A DNA stretch of 13,289 bases from a bacterium (GTDB lineage Bacteria > Vulcanimicrobiota > Vulcanimicrobiia > Vulcanimicrobiales > Vulcanimicrobiaceae). The position numbers and the translations under genes are program-made. The DNA lies in assembly GCA_021807645.1 (NCBI GenBank), contig JAKBCP010000007.1, forward strand, positions 1-13,289. The letters run 5' to 3'. Below, in pieces: positions 6,248-13,289 of the stretch (positions are counted from its first letter, which is position 1; every line of letters starts with the position of its first letter). The notes under the pieces were generated by a model, which worked only from the letters and a program-made list of their open reading frames with translations, was not told the origin of the DNA and searched no databases.

Positions 6248-7476
6248 TTCAACACCCGCCCGGCGCGAACCACCAGCGCCGCGAGATTACCGCCGTGCAA
6301 CCAGCCGAATTCGTCGGGTTCGTCGATCCCTAGCGCGACGAAGTCCGCATCGCCGCCGACGCGCAGGATTCCGCGCTCGATATGCAGGCTGCGGGCGGCT
6401 TGGCGCGTTATCGCGTCGAGCGATTCCGCGGCGCTCAGACCGAAGATCTTCCGCCCGAGATAGGCTACGTGCGCGAGATTGAGGCAGGGCGAGGTTCCGG
6501 GATTGAAATCGCTGGCGAAGGCAACGCGCCCGCCGCCCTCGAGGACCGCACGAACCGGGGCATGCCGCGCTAGCCCGAGATAATCGATCGTCGCCGGGCA
6601 TGCGACCAAAACGCTCTCGCTCGAGCTCAGCTGTTGCGCGTCGCCATCGGTAATATAGTTTCCGTGATCGATCGCATCGACGCCGAGTGCGAGCGCCATC
6701 GTCGCAGCTCCACCGTGCGCCATCTCGTCGCAATGCACGCGCAACCGCAGGCCGGCACGACGGGCGGCTTCGAGGTAGCGTTGCGTTTGCGCCGCCGAGA
6801 AGAAACCCGGCTCGCAAAATGCGTCGGCATAACGCGCGCCGTGCACGCGCGCGAACGGCAGGCATTGGTCGATCAGGTAATCGACGAAGCCTTCGGCATC
6901 GGGAAATTCCGGTGGAAGCGCGTGAGCGCCGAGAAAGGTCGGCACGATGCGCGGTAACGTCTCGTCGGACTGTGCGCGATCCAGTAGATCGAGCAGTTCG
7001 AGTTCGCCGGGACGGTGGAGCGCGTACCCGGTCTTTACTTCTGCGGTCGTCGTTCCATGCGCGAGCATCGCTCGCAGACGCGGAGCGACGTCACCGCTCC
7101 AGAAAGGCCCCGGGGTGAGTAGCGCTTCACGCGTGCGTTCGACGGTGTGGAGCATACCGAGCGGAGCGGGTTCGTGTCGCAGCCGTGCCTGAAAATCAGG
7201 CTCTCGATTTCCCGAGAACAGCGGATGCGTATGCGCGTCGACAAAACCGGGAACGAGCACCGCATCGGGGAGATCGAGGAGCTCGCAGTCCTCGGCGGCG
7301 GCGACGCGTTCCACCGACGCGCGTTCGCCGAGCGCGGCGATCCGTCCGTCGCGAACGAAGATCGCCCCCCGTTCGACGATGCCGAGATCCTCGAAGCTAA
7401 TCCCCTGTTGCGGTAGATCGCTATCGCACGTTATTAGCGCGCGCGCACGCACGAGGAGCGGTGCTAAAGCCGCCAA
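6244..7476 (-). CDS. hutI: Imidazolonepropionase
   Basis: 410 residues, normal length. Hydrolyses 4-imidazolone-5-propanoate to N-formimidoyl-L-glutamate, third step of histidine degradation, cytoplasmic. Hallmarks: [16 protein letters not shown] (77-92) with metal ligands H82 and H84, AEVKTGYAL (145-153), [10 protein letters not shown] (182-191), H248 in RVHCDE, H271 in DHGNYI, and D323 in SDFNPGTSP, a signature of this family within the amidohydrolases. The start is TTG at 7476, overlapping the hutU 3' end by 13 bp; GAGAAGGG six bases upstream, inside hutU, supports it. A GTG at 7452 is a weaker alternative. Its TGA overlaps the hutF-like start. It sits between hutU and the hutF-like gene, in pathway order. 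Confidence 0.96.
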   Translation of the reverse strand: MAALAPLLVRARALITCDSDLPQQGISFEDLGIVERGAIFVRDGRIAALGERASVERVAAAEDCELLDLPDAVLVPGFVDAHTHPLFSGNREPDFQARLRHEPAPLGMLHTVERTREALLTPGPFWSGDVAPRLRAMLAHGTTTAEVKTGYALHRPGELELLDLLDRAQSDETLPRIVPTFLGAHALPPEFPDAEGFVDYLIDQCLPFARVHGARYADAFCEPGFFSAAQTQRYLEAARRAGLRLRVHCDEMAHGGAATMALALGVDAIDHGNYITDGDAQQLSSSESVLVACPATIDYLGLARHAPVRAVLEGGGRVAFASDFNPGTSPCLNLAHVAYLGRKIFGLSAAESLDAITRQAARSLHIERGILRVGGDADFVALGIDEPDEFGWLHGGNLAALVVRAGRVLK

Positions 7477-9125
7477 TCGATACCCTTCTCATCGGCGGTT
7501 TCGATCGCGAGTTCGTACCCCGCATCGGCGTGCCGCACGACGCCCATCCCGCAATCGGTCGTCAGGACGGCGCCCAAGCGCTCCTCTGCGTCGCGCGAAC
7601 CGTCGGCGACGACGACCATACCGGCATGGAGGCTGTATCCGATGCCGACACCGCCGCCGTGATGGAAACTCACCCAGTGCGCGCCCGCTGCGGTATTGAG
7701 GAGAGCGTTGAGAATCGGCCAATCGGCGATCGCATCGCTCCCGTCGCGCATCCCCTCGGTCTCGCGATACGGCGAGGCGACGCTGCCCGTGTCGAGATGA
7801 TCGCGTCCAATAACGATCGGCGCGGAGAGTTCGCCGCGGCGGACGAGATCGTTAAACGCAAGCCCGGCCTTCGCACGGTCGCCATAACCGAGCCAACAGA
7901 TACGCGCAGGTAATCCTTGAAACGCAATCCGCTCGCGCGCCATCGTTATCCAGCGATGGAGATGCGCGTCTTCTGGGAAGAGCGCGAGCAGCTCGCGATC
8001 GCAACGGGCGATATCGGCCGGATCGCCGGAGAGTGCGGCAAATCGAAACGGGCCGCTTCCGCGACAGAACAACGGCCGAATAAAGGCCGGGACGAAGCCC
8101 GGGAAATCGAAGGCACGCGCAACGCCGGCCTTCTTCGCCGCTTCGCGGAGATTATTCCCGTAATCGAAGACGATTGCGCCCGCATCGAGAAAGCGCAGCA
8201 TCGCTTCGACGTGACGACCGGCGGTTTCGTAACTGCGTCGCTCGTACTCCGCCGGGTCGCCGGCGCGCAACGCCTCGGCTTCGGCGAGCGTCAAGCCCGA
8301 CGGGACATAACCATTGAGCATATCGTGAGCGGAGGTCTGGTCGGTCACGGCGTCGGGGCGGAGGCCCGCCTCAAAGAGCGCCGCGAATTCATCGGCGGCG
8401 TTTCCCTGATAACCGACCGAGATCGCTTCGCCGGCACGACGAGCCCGTTCGACGCGTGCGAGCGCTTCTTCGCGGGAATCGACCACGAGGTCGAGATAGC
8501 GCAAGTCGCGCCGACGCTCGAGCCGCGCCCGATCGACGTCGACGACTAACGCAATGCCCTCGCACATTGTTATCGCTAACGGTTGGGCGCCGCCCATTCC
8601 GCCGATACCGGCGGTCAGCGCTACGCGGCCGCGCAGCGTCCCACCGTAATGTTGGCGCGCAAGCTCCGCGAAGGTCTCGTAGGTGCCTTGGACGATCCCC
8701 TGCGTGCCGATATAGATCCACGAGCCCGCCGTCATCTGGCCGTACATCGTCAATCCCTGCGCTTCGAGCGAGCGAAAGGTCTCCCAGTCGGCCCACTTCG
8801 GCACCAGATTGCTGTTCGCGATTAAGACGCGCGGCGCGCGCTCGTGCGTCTTCCAAACCGCAACCGGCTTCCCACTCTGCACGACCATCGTTTCATCGCT
8901 CTTTAGTCGGCGCAGCGTCCGTACGAGGGCATCGAACGCCTCCCACGAGCGTGCCGCGCGTCCGCTCCCGCCGTAGACGACGAGATCGTCGGGGCGCTCG
9001 GCGACTTCGGGATCCAAGTTGTTCATCAGCATGCGCAGCGCCGCTTCCTGCGGCCATCCCAGACACGTCAACTCCGTTCCGCGTGCGGCGCGAACCGGCC
9101 GTGGACCCGACAGCGTCATACTCAT
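7464..9125 (-). CDS. hutU: Urocanate hydratase (urocanase)
   Basis: 553 residues. Converts urocanate to 4-imidazolone-5-propanoate with tightly bound NAD+, second step of histidine breakdown, cytoplasmic. Seen: YGGSGRAAR (51-59), the NAD+-binding GGMGGAQP (175-182), TDQTSAHD, and the C-terminal block [15 protein letters not shown] with active-site cysteine at residue 410, then [16 protein letters not shown] and [11 protein letters not shown]. The ATG at 9125 is chosen over an upstream in-frame ATG at 9167. It has a strong ribosome site (AGGAGAGG three bases away), gives the family length of about 555, and places the catalytic Cys at 410 as in the Pseudomonas putida enzyme. It lies 85 bp after hutH, with a hairpin in the gap, and overlaps hutI by 13 bp. 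Confidence 0.97.
   Translation of the reverse strand: MSMTLSGPRPVRAARGTELTCLGWPQEAALRMLMNNLDPEVAERPDDLVVYGGSGRAARSWEAFDALVRTLRRLKSDETMVVQSGKPVAVWKTHERAPRVLIANSNLVPKWADWETFRSLEAQGLTMYGQMTAGSWIYIGTQGIVQGTYETFAELARQHYGGTLRGRVALTAGIGGMGGAQPLAITMCEGIALVVDVDRARLERRRDLRYLDLVVDSREEALARVERARRAGEAISVGYQGNAADEFAALFEAGLRPDAVTDQTSAHDMLNGYVPSGLTLAEAEALRAGDPAEYERRSYETAGRHVEAMLRFLDAGAIVFDYGNNLREAAKKAGVARAFDFPGFVPAFIRPLFCRGSGPFRFAALSGDPADIARCDRELLALFPEDAHLHRWITMARERIAFQGLPARICWLGYGDRAKAGLAFNDLVRRGELSAPIVIGRDHLDTGSVASPYRETEGMRDGSDAIADWPILNALLNTAAGAHWVSFHHGGGVGIGYSLHAGMVVVADGSRDAEERLGAVLTTDCGMGVVRHADAGYELAIETADEKGIDWRL
7483..7490 (-). promoter_or_regulatory. Ribosome binding site supporting the TTG start of hutI
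   Basis: GAGAAGGG on the minus strand lies inside the last codons of hutU, six bases before the TTG at 7476. It supports TTG as the hutI start and suggests translation of hutI coupled to hutU. Confidence 0.55.
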
Positions 9126-9128
9126 AAA

Positions 9129-9136
9129 CCTCTCCT
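9129..9136 (-). promoter_or_regulatory. Strong ribosome binding site deciding the hutU start
   Basis: AGGAGAGG on the minus strand, followed by TTT and then the ATG at 9125. No comparable site serves the upstream in-frame ATG at 9167, so the 9125 start is preferred. A second ATG two codons further in (ATGAGTATG) is an alternative. Confidence 0.7.
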
Positions 9137-9168
9137 CTCGAGCGTACCTATTTGCAGGAATCCCCATT

Positions 9169-9199
9169 CGAAGCCTGCGGAAGATATCCGCGCGCTTCG
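9169..9199 (-). repeat. Stem-loop in the hutH-hutU gap
   Basis: In the 85-bp gap, CGAAGC pairs with GCTTCG (6 bp), then a 2x2 internal loop, then GCGGA pairs with TCCGC (5 bp) around a 5-base loop. There is no T-run after it, so it does not look like an intrinsic terminator. It may affect mRNA processing or stability between hutH and hutU. The function is a guess; the base pairing is visible. Confidence 0.45.
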
Positions 9200-9210
9200 C
9201 AAGCTATACG

Positions 9211-10746
9211 CTACGCATCGAATTCTCGGGCGAAAATTCGAGCGACGGCGCCGGAGCGGATCAGCGAACGTGCGGCCGCGATGTCGGGCGCCGGCGACCG
9301 ATCCCCGACGAGCGGTGCGATCTCTTTGCGTGCGAGTTCGTAAAGCTCCTCGGTCGCGCGCGCGCTGCGCAACGGACGACGGAAATCGGTTGCCGCGAGC
9401 GCGCCGAGCAATTCGCACGCAAGCGCGCCCTCCACGTTCTCGAGCACGCGAACGAGATTATTCGCCGAGGTCATGCCCATGCTGACGTGATCCTCTTGCC
9501 CCGCCGAGGTTGGGATCGAATCGACGCTACTCGGCCAGGCGAGCGCTTTATTATCGTTCACCAGGGCCGCCGAAGCGTATTGCACGATCATCAGACCGGA
9601 TTCAAGGCCGCTCTTGCGCGCGAGGAAAAGCGGGAGATCGCGATCTGCGGCATTGAGCAGCAAATACAAGCGGCGCTCCGAGATCGATGCGATCTCGCAG
9701 ATCGCCATTTTTAAGAAATCGATCGCCAAGGCAATCGGCTCACCGTGAAAGTTCCCACCACTGAGAAATGCACGGTCCTCCGGGAAGACCAGCGGATTAT
9801 CGGTTACCGAATTCGCTTCGATCTCCGCAACCGCGCGCGCGTGTTCGATAGAATCGCGCACCGCACCGTGAACGACGGGAATGCAGCGAAACGAATAGGG
9901 ATCCTGGACGCGGCCGCACGCACGATGCGACTGCATGATCTCCGAGCCCTCAAGGAAACGACGCAACCGCGCCGCGACGATGCGCTGCCCGCGATGCGGA
10001 CGTAACGCGTTGATCCGTCGGTCGAAGACCGCATCGGTACCGAGGTACGCCTCCAGCGACATCGCGGCGATGAGGTCGGCGCTATCGGCGAGGCGCTGCG
10101 CTTGCAGAAGCGAGAGTGCGGCGATGCCCGTCATCACCTGCGTCCCGTTAATGAGCGCAAGCCCTTCTTTTGCGCCGAGCGTCACCGGGCGCAGCCCCGC
10201 TTTCGCAAGCGCCTCCGCGGCGGGCATACGATTGCCTCGGTAGAATGCTTCGCCTTCGCCGATCAGCAAGAGCGACATGTGCGCAAGCGGAGCGAGATCG
10301 CCGCTCGCCCCAACCGAACCTTGCATGGGGACAACCGGCGTCACCCCGCGATTGAGGGTCTCTACCAAGAGCGAAAGCGTCGCGGGCGCGATGCCCGAGT
10401 GTCCCGCAGCGAGCGAATTCACGCGCAAGATACTCGCCGCACGAACGTAGCGCTCCTCGAGCGGCGCGCCCGTGCCGGCCGCATGGCTACGCACGAGATT
10501 GAGTTGCAACAATGCGGCATCGGCAGGGTCGATCTGCACGTTCGCGAGTCGACCAAAGCCCGTCGTGACGCCATAGATCGCGTCGCCGTCGGCGAAACGC
10601 TCCTCGACGAACGCTCGCGCGCGCGCGACCCGCGCCATCGCTTCATCGGCGACGCGTAGGTTCGCCCCTCCCTCGGCGACGGCCGCGATGCTCTCGAGCG
10701 AGAGATGGCGTCCGTCGAGTTCGACGGTAGTCGATGCTCCACTCAT
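9211..10746 (-). CDS. hutH: Histidine ammonia-lyase (histidase)
   Basis: 511 residues, normal length. Removes ammonia from L-histidine to give trans-urocanate, the first step of the pathway, cytoplasmic homotetramer. The catalytic MIO group would form from A147-S148-G149 in GSVGASGDLAPLAHM. Other signatures: Y58 in AIYGVTTGFGRLA, QLNLVRSHAAGTG (81-93), the central QDPYSFRCIPVVHG segment and SVTDNPLVF, and SAGQEDHVSMG near the C-terminal domain. Related enzymes (phenylalanine or tyrosine ammonia-lyases) share the MIO, but adjacency to hutU and hutI fixes histidine as the substrate. The ATG at 10746 is preceded at six bases by AAGGA, which overlaps the stop codon of the upstream secreted-protein gene (9 bp gap), so the two are probably co-transcribed. 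Confidence 0.97.
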   Translation of the reverse strand: MSGASTTVELDGRHLSLESIAAVAEGGANLRVADEAMARVARARAFVEERFADGDAIYGVTTGFGRLANVQIDPADAALLQLNLVRSHAAGTGAPLEERYVRAASILRVNSLAAGHSGIAPATLSLLVETLNRGVTPVVPMQGSVGASGDLAPLAHMSLLLIGEGEAFYRGNRMPAAEALAKAGLRPVTLGAKEGLALINGTQVMTGIAALSLLQAQRLADSADLIAAMSLEAYLGTDAVFDRRINALRPHRGQRIVAARLRRFLEGSEIMQSHRACGRVQDPYSFRCIPVVHGAVRDSIEHARAVAEIEANSVTDNPLVFPEDRAFLSGGNFHGEPIALAIDFLKMAICEIASISERRLYLLLNAADRDLPLFLARKSGLESGLMIVQYASAALVNDNKALAWPSSVDSIPTSAGQEDHVSMGMTSANNLVRVLENVEGALACELLGALAATDFRRPLRSARATEELYELARKEIAPLVGDRSPAPDIAAARSLIRSGAVARIFAREFDA

Positions 10747-10755
10747 CGCGATTCC

Positions 10756-11271
10756 TTACATCCCCGACCAGTTAAACGGGCGCTGTGCGACGAACGGCGG
10801 CCCGACTTCGATCGTGATATCTTCGTGGTTGCGAAGGAGAATCGCGCGCGGCGAGCGCCCATGCCAGAGACGACCGTTGACGATAATGCGCAGACGAGCG
10901 CCGCGCGGCGCGTGAAGCGGCCCGGCCGAACTCCAACTCAGGCTCTTTCCCCAGACGTCGAAAAACTCACCGAGCGTAAATGGCCGTTTGGTCGGCGATT
11001 CGATGTGGATGATTCCGCTTGCATCGTGCGTGTGCAACCAGTAGAGACACGCCGGCTGCACGGACGGCATGCCGATATACGCCGGAAGCACGACGTTACG
11101 CCCGCGATCGACAAGTTGCAGATGGCTGTGAATATGGAGGACGACGCCTTCGGTTGCATCGCAACGAATGCCGTCGATCGGCAGGCCGCCGAAAAAGCTA
11201 TAGGCAGGCTTCGGCGCGAGCAGCGAGAGCGCGAGCCCGACGAGAGCGGCGAAGGTGATCGTACGTTTCAT
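10756..11271 (-). CDS. Secreted histidine-cluster protein of unknown function
   Basis: 171 residues from the ATG at 11271; an in-frame ATG at 11301 adds ten residues and abuts the WYL stop. The shorter start gives a textbook signal peptide, MKRTITFAALVGLALSLL followed by APKPAYS, with cleavage likely after about residue 25. The mature part has conserved-looking histidine and acid groups: H46-I-H48-S-H50 (VVLHIHSHLQL), H80-T-H82-D83 (CLYWLHTHDASG), H89-I-E91 (GIIHIESP), then FTLGEFFDVWGKSL, VNGRLW and NHEDITIEVGPP. The pattern resembles a family of uncharacterised bacterial exported proteins I have seen before but cannot name. The histidines could bind a metal; this is inferred. It sits between the WYL regulator and hutH, nine bases before hutH, so it is likely expressed with the histidine-degradation genes. 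Confidence 0.8.
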   Translation of the reverse strand: MKRTITFAALVGLALSLLAPKPAYSFFGGLPIDGIRCDATEGVVLHIHSHLQLVDRGRNVVLPAYIGMPSVQPACLYWLHTHDASGIIHIESPTKRPFTLGEFFDVWGKSLSWSSAGPLHAPRGARLRIIVNGRLWHGRSPRAILLRNHEDITIEVGPPFVAQRPFNWSGM

Positions 11272-11301
11272 CGACGCGTAGCCTTCGGCGCGCTGCGTCA
11301 T

Positions 11302-12291
11302 TTACCTCATATCGGGGGCGCCGTCGTAGTAACGACCGATCTCGGAAAGCAAGCGGCGCATTCCAAGCACCGCGCTCTCCGGGCTGACGAGCCGCGCCTC
11401 GCTCCCCCAGCCCAATACCCAACGCAGTAATTCGTCGAGATCGGCGACGCGAAGCCGCAGTTCGACGCTCCCATCCGCGTTTTTCGTGAGATCGCGGTCG
11501 AGCCGGGAGGATGCCGCGACCGCGGCTTTCGCGATCCTTGGATCGAAGCGGATGGTGACCTCGTGGGCGGCCTCTCCGGTCATCAACCCCGAAATCGAGC
11601 TCGACATCCATTTCTCCAAATCGAACTCGGCGGGGCGCTGGTAGGTGCGGGATGTCAGGCGAGCCGATTCCATCCCGTCGAGTGCGAACGTCCGCCGCGC
11701 GCGCCGCATGCGGTCGTACCCGACGCAATAATAGCGTCCGCCGGCGACGATCAGGCCATAGGGTTCGATATCGCGCGTACTGCTTTTCCCGTAACGGTCG
11801 ACGTATTCGATTGCAACGACGCGACGATCGCGCTCGGCGGCTGCGAGAACCTCGCGCACGTTCTCCGTACGTTCGTCGAGTTGCGCGTGTGGCAACGGCA
11901 TTCCGAACGGAAGATCGTGAAGCTCGGTCGCCTGCCCCGCACCTGAGGCGACGACGCGACGCGCGAGTGTATCGACCGCGGCGCCGACCGAGCCGCCGAG
12001 CGACTTCGCTAACGAACGGAGCGCGACGAGGCCGAAGATCTCTCCGCGATCGAGTTTCAGGGCGCGCAGCGAATATCCGTCGACGAAGCGATAGACGCCG
12101 CGTGCGCGGTCGTAAAACCACGGGAAATTCGCATCGGCAAGAACGGCGAGATAGCGGCGCAACGAGCGTGGGCTGGGAAGCGCGCCGTCCTGAGCGATGC
12201 GCTCGCGCAATCCATCGAATGAATAACAGCCTTCGTCGAGCGCACCGAGAAGCCGCACGAGGAGTACCGACTTCGCATCGACCCGAGCCAC
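11302..12291 (-). CDS. WYL-domain transcriptional regulator
   Basis: 329 residues in the usual YafY/PafC-like layout. An N-terminal winged helix-turn-helix (about 8-75; SPRSLRRYLAVLADANFPWF, then GVYRFVDGYSL) is followed by the WYL domain (about 140-215; VVAIEYVDRYGK, IEPYGLIVAGGRYYCVGYDR). The name-giving W-Y-L is Y-Y-C here. A WCX C-terminal extension follows (about 240-320; VTIRFDPRIAKAAV, LRLRVADLDELLRWVLGWGSEARLVSPE). The start is GTG at 12291 with GGGG just upstream. The gene follows clpC by 29 bp and abuts the secreted-protein gene, upstream of hutH. WYL regulators sense ligands, nucleic acid or nucleotides. Control of the hut genes is possible since no HutC-type regulator is present, but this is only inferred from position. 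Confidence 0.9.
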   Translation of the reverse strand: MARVDAKSVLLVRLLGALDEGCYSFDGLRERIAQDGALPSPRSLRRYLAVLADANFPWFYDRARGVYRFVDGYSLRALKLDRGEIFGLVALRSLAKSLGGSVGAAVDTLARRVVASGAGQATELHDLPFGMPLPHAQLDERTENVREVLAAAERDRRVVAIEYVDRYGKSSTRDIEPYGLIVAGGRYYCVGYDRMRRARRTFALDGMESARLTSRTYQRPAEFDLEKWMSSSISGLMTGEAAHEVTIRFDPRIAKAAVAASSRLDRDLTKNADGSVELRLRVADLDELLRWVLGWGSEARLVSPESAVLGMRRLLSEIGRYYDGAPDMR

Positions 12292-12320
12292 GCTAGCCCC
12301 GCGAGGAACGGGTGCGCCGA

Positions 12321-13289
12321 TTATGCGTGCGCAGCTTCGGCCGGCGGGGCGGTCGGCGGTTCGACCGACGGAATCTTGCTAAAGCGCAATTTCTCCGCGT
12401 TCTCCGGATCGATATCGGCGAGTATCGTATCGCCGGCGGTGAAATTGCCGCGAATCATCTCCTCGGCGAGTTCGTCCTCGACGAGCCGCTGAATCGCGCG
12501 ACGCAATGGCCGCGCACCGAACTGCGGATCCCAACCCTTCTTGGCCAAGACGCCTTTCGCTGCGTCGGTGACGCGGAGATGCATATCCTGCGCTTTGACC
12601 TCGCGCATAACTTTCTCCAGCTCCAGCCCAACGATCTCTTCGATCTGCTCGCGCGTCAGTTGATGGAAGACGACGAGCTCGTCGATGCGATTGAGGAACT
12701 CCGGTCGGAACGATTGCTTGACCTCTTCGAGCACTTTGCTCTTCATGCGCTCGTAGGCCTTATTGCCTTCGTCAGCATCGATCTTCTGCGGCCGGAAACC
12801 GATATCGGTCGTCGTCTGCATGCCGGTCGCACCGATATTGCTGGTCATAATGACTACGGCATTTTTGAAGTCGACCTGCCGCCCTTGACTATCGGTCAGA
12901 CGCCCGTCGTCGAGCATCTGCAGCAAGAGGTTGAATACGTCGGGGTGTGCTTTCTCGATCTCGTCGAGCAGCACGACGGCATAGGGGCGGCGACGCACCG
13001 CCTCGGTGAGCTGTCCGCCTTCTTCGTAGCCCACGTATCCCGGAGGCGCTCCGACCAGGCGCGAGACGGAGTATTTCTCCATGTACTCCGACATATCGAT
13101 GCGAATCATCGACTCTTCGTCGTCGAAGAGAAACTCCGCCAGGCTTCGCGCGACCTCGGTCTTGCCGACGCCGGTGGGGCCGAGGAAGATGAACGAGCCG
13201 ATCGGTCGATTCGGATTCTTGAGGCCGGCGCGCGAGCGACGGATCGCCCGGGTGATGACCTCGATCGCCTCGTCCTGTCGGGGTATGCG
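12321..13289 (-). CDS. clpC: ATP-dependent Clp protease ATPase subunit ClpC, C-terminal part (5' end outside window)
   Basis: Partial: 322 residues plus TAA; the start lies beyond 13289. This is the second AAA+ module and C-terminal tail of a Clp/Hsp100 unfoldase that threads substrates into ClpP. In fragment numbering: Walker A GPTGVGKT (37-44), pore loop GYVG (84-87), Walker B VVLLDE (105-110), sensor-1 TSN (149-151), the ClpP-docking tripeptide IGF (163-165), arginine finger in [11 protein letters not shown] (R201) and sensor-2 FGARPLRR (257-264). The IGF loop and the run [20 protein letters not shown] match ClpC and argue against ClpB, which does not dock to ClpP. The tail ends in a proline/alanine-rich stretch ([13 protein letters not shown]). 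It is probably independent in function from the hut genes, though only 29 bp separates it from the WYL gene. Confidence 0.95.
   Translation of the reverse strand, partial: RIPRQDEAIEVITRAIRRSRAGLKNPNRPIGSFIFLGPTGVGKTEVARSLAEFLFDDEESMIRIDMSEYMEKYSVSRLVGAPPGYVGYEEGGQLTEAVRRRPYAVVLLDEIEKAHPDVFNLLLQMLDDGRLTDSQGRQVDFKNAVVIMTSNIGATGMQTTTDIGFRPQKIDADEGNKAYERMKSKVLEEVKQSFRPEFLNRIDELVVFHQLTREQIEEIVGLELEKVMREVKAQDMHLRVTDAAKGVLAKKGWDPQFGARPLRRAIQRLVEDELAEEMIRGNFTAGDTILADIDPENAEKLRFSKIPSVEPPTAPPAEAAHA

Noticed and set aside
9126..9167. Upstream in-frame ATG of hutU at 9167
   Set aside because: The extra 14 residues are not family-like and lack a ribosome site, while the ATG at 9125 has a strong one and places the active-site cysteine at residue 410.
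11198..12121. Minus-strand open frame of 307 codons inside the WYL gene
   Set aside because: It is a shifted frame of the WYL gene, extremely arginine-rich, as expected for an out-of-frame reading of GC-rich coding DNA. The WYL frame has recognisable domains.
12292..12320. Possible terminator between clpC and the WYL gene
   Set aside because: The 29-bp gap shows no convincing stem followed by a T-run, so I do not call a terminator; read-through is possible.

Overview
This is a gene-dense, GC-rich bacterial window with no gene-free stretch over 300 bases. All genes but one read on the minus strand. I see no tRNA, rRNA, CRISPR array, insertion sequence or phage gene. The organism is uncertain. 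A ClpC-type unfoldase (typical of Terrabacteria: Firmicutes, Actinobacteria, Cyanobacteria and relatives) lies beside an EmrAB-type pump and a LolA-like exported protein, which fit a cell with two membranes. This suggests a diderm Terrabacteria lineage such as Eremiobacterota/Vulcanimicrobiota or Armatimonadota. That placement is inference from gene content only.

Right part, read leftward from 13289 to 4952: the C-terminal half of ClpC, a WYL-domain transcriptional regulator, a small secreted protein with clustered histidines and no assigned function, then a histidine-utilisation set. The set runs histidine ammonia-lyase (hutH), urocanate hydratase (hutU), imidazolonepropionase (hutI) and a formimidoylglutamate-deiminase-like amidohydrolase (hutF-like). 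Spacing is tight: 29 bp, direct abutment or about 30 bp, 9 bp, 85 bp, then overlaps of 13 bp and 4 bp. The enzymes would take histidine via urocanate, imidazolonepropionate and formimidoylglutamate to N-formylglutamate. No deformylase (HutG) or formiminotransferase lies in the window.

Middle, 4160/4187 to 4984: the only plus-strand gene, a class A beta-lactamase-like serine hydrolase. It has the SxxK, SDN and KTG motifs but no signal peptide and no recognisable deacylation glutamate. Its 3' end overlaps the 3' end of the hutF-like gene by 33 bp.

Left part, read leftward from 4052 to 1: five genes that overlap stop-to-start throughout. They encode a STAS-domain protein lacking the usual phospho-acceptor serine, a LolA-like secreted protein, a TetR-family regulator, an EmrA/HlyD-type membrane-fusion protein and a DHA2-family (EmrB-like) efflux transporter cut by the window edge. 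In front of the operon is a sigma70-like promoter flanked by two related palindromes, which look like operators for the operon's own TetR protein. The most interesting points are this two-operator promoter, the STAS/LolA-like additions to the efflux operon, the signal-less beta-lactamase fold protein, and the WYL regulator plus histidine-cluster secreted protein leading into the hut genes.
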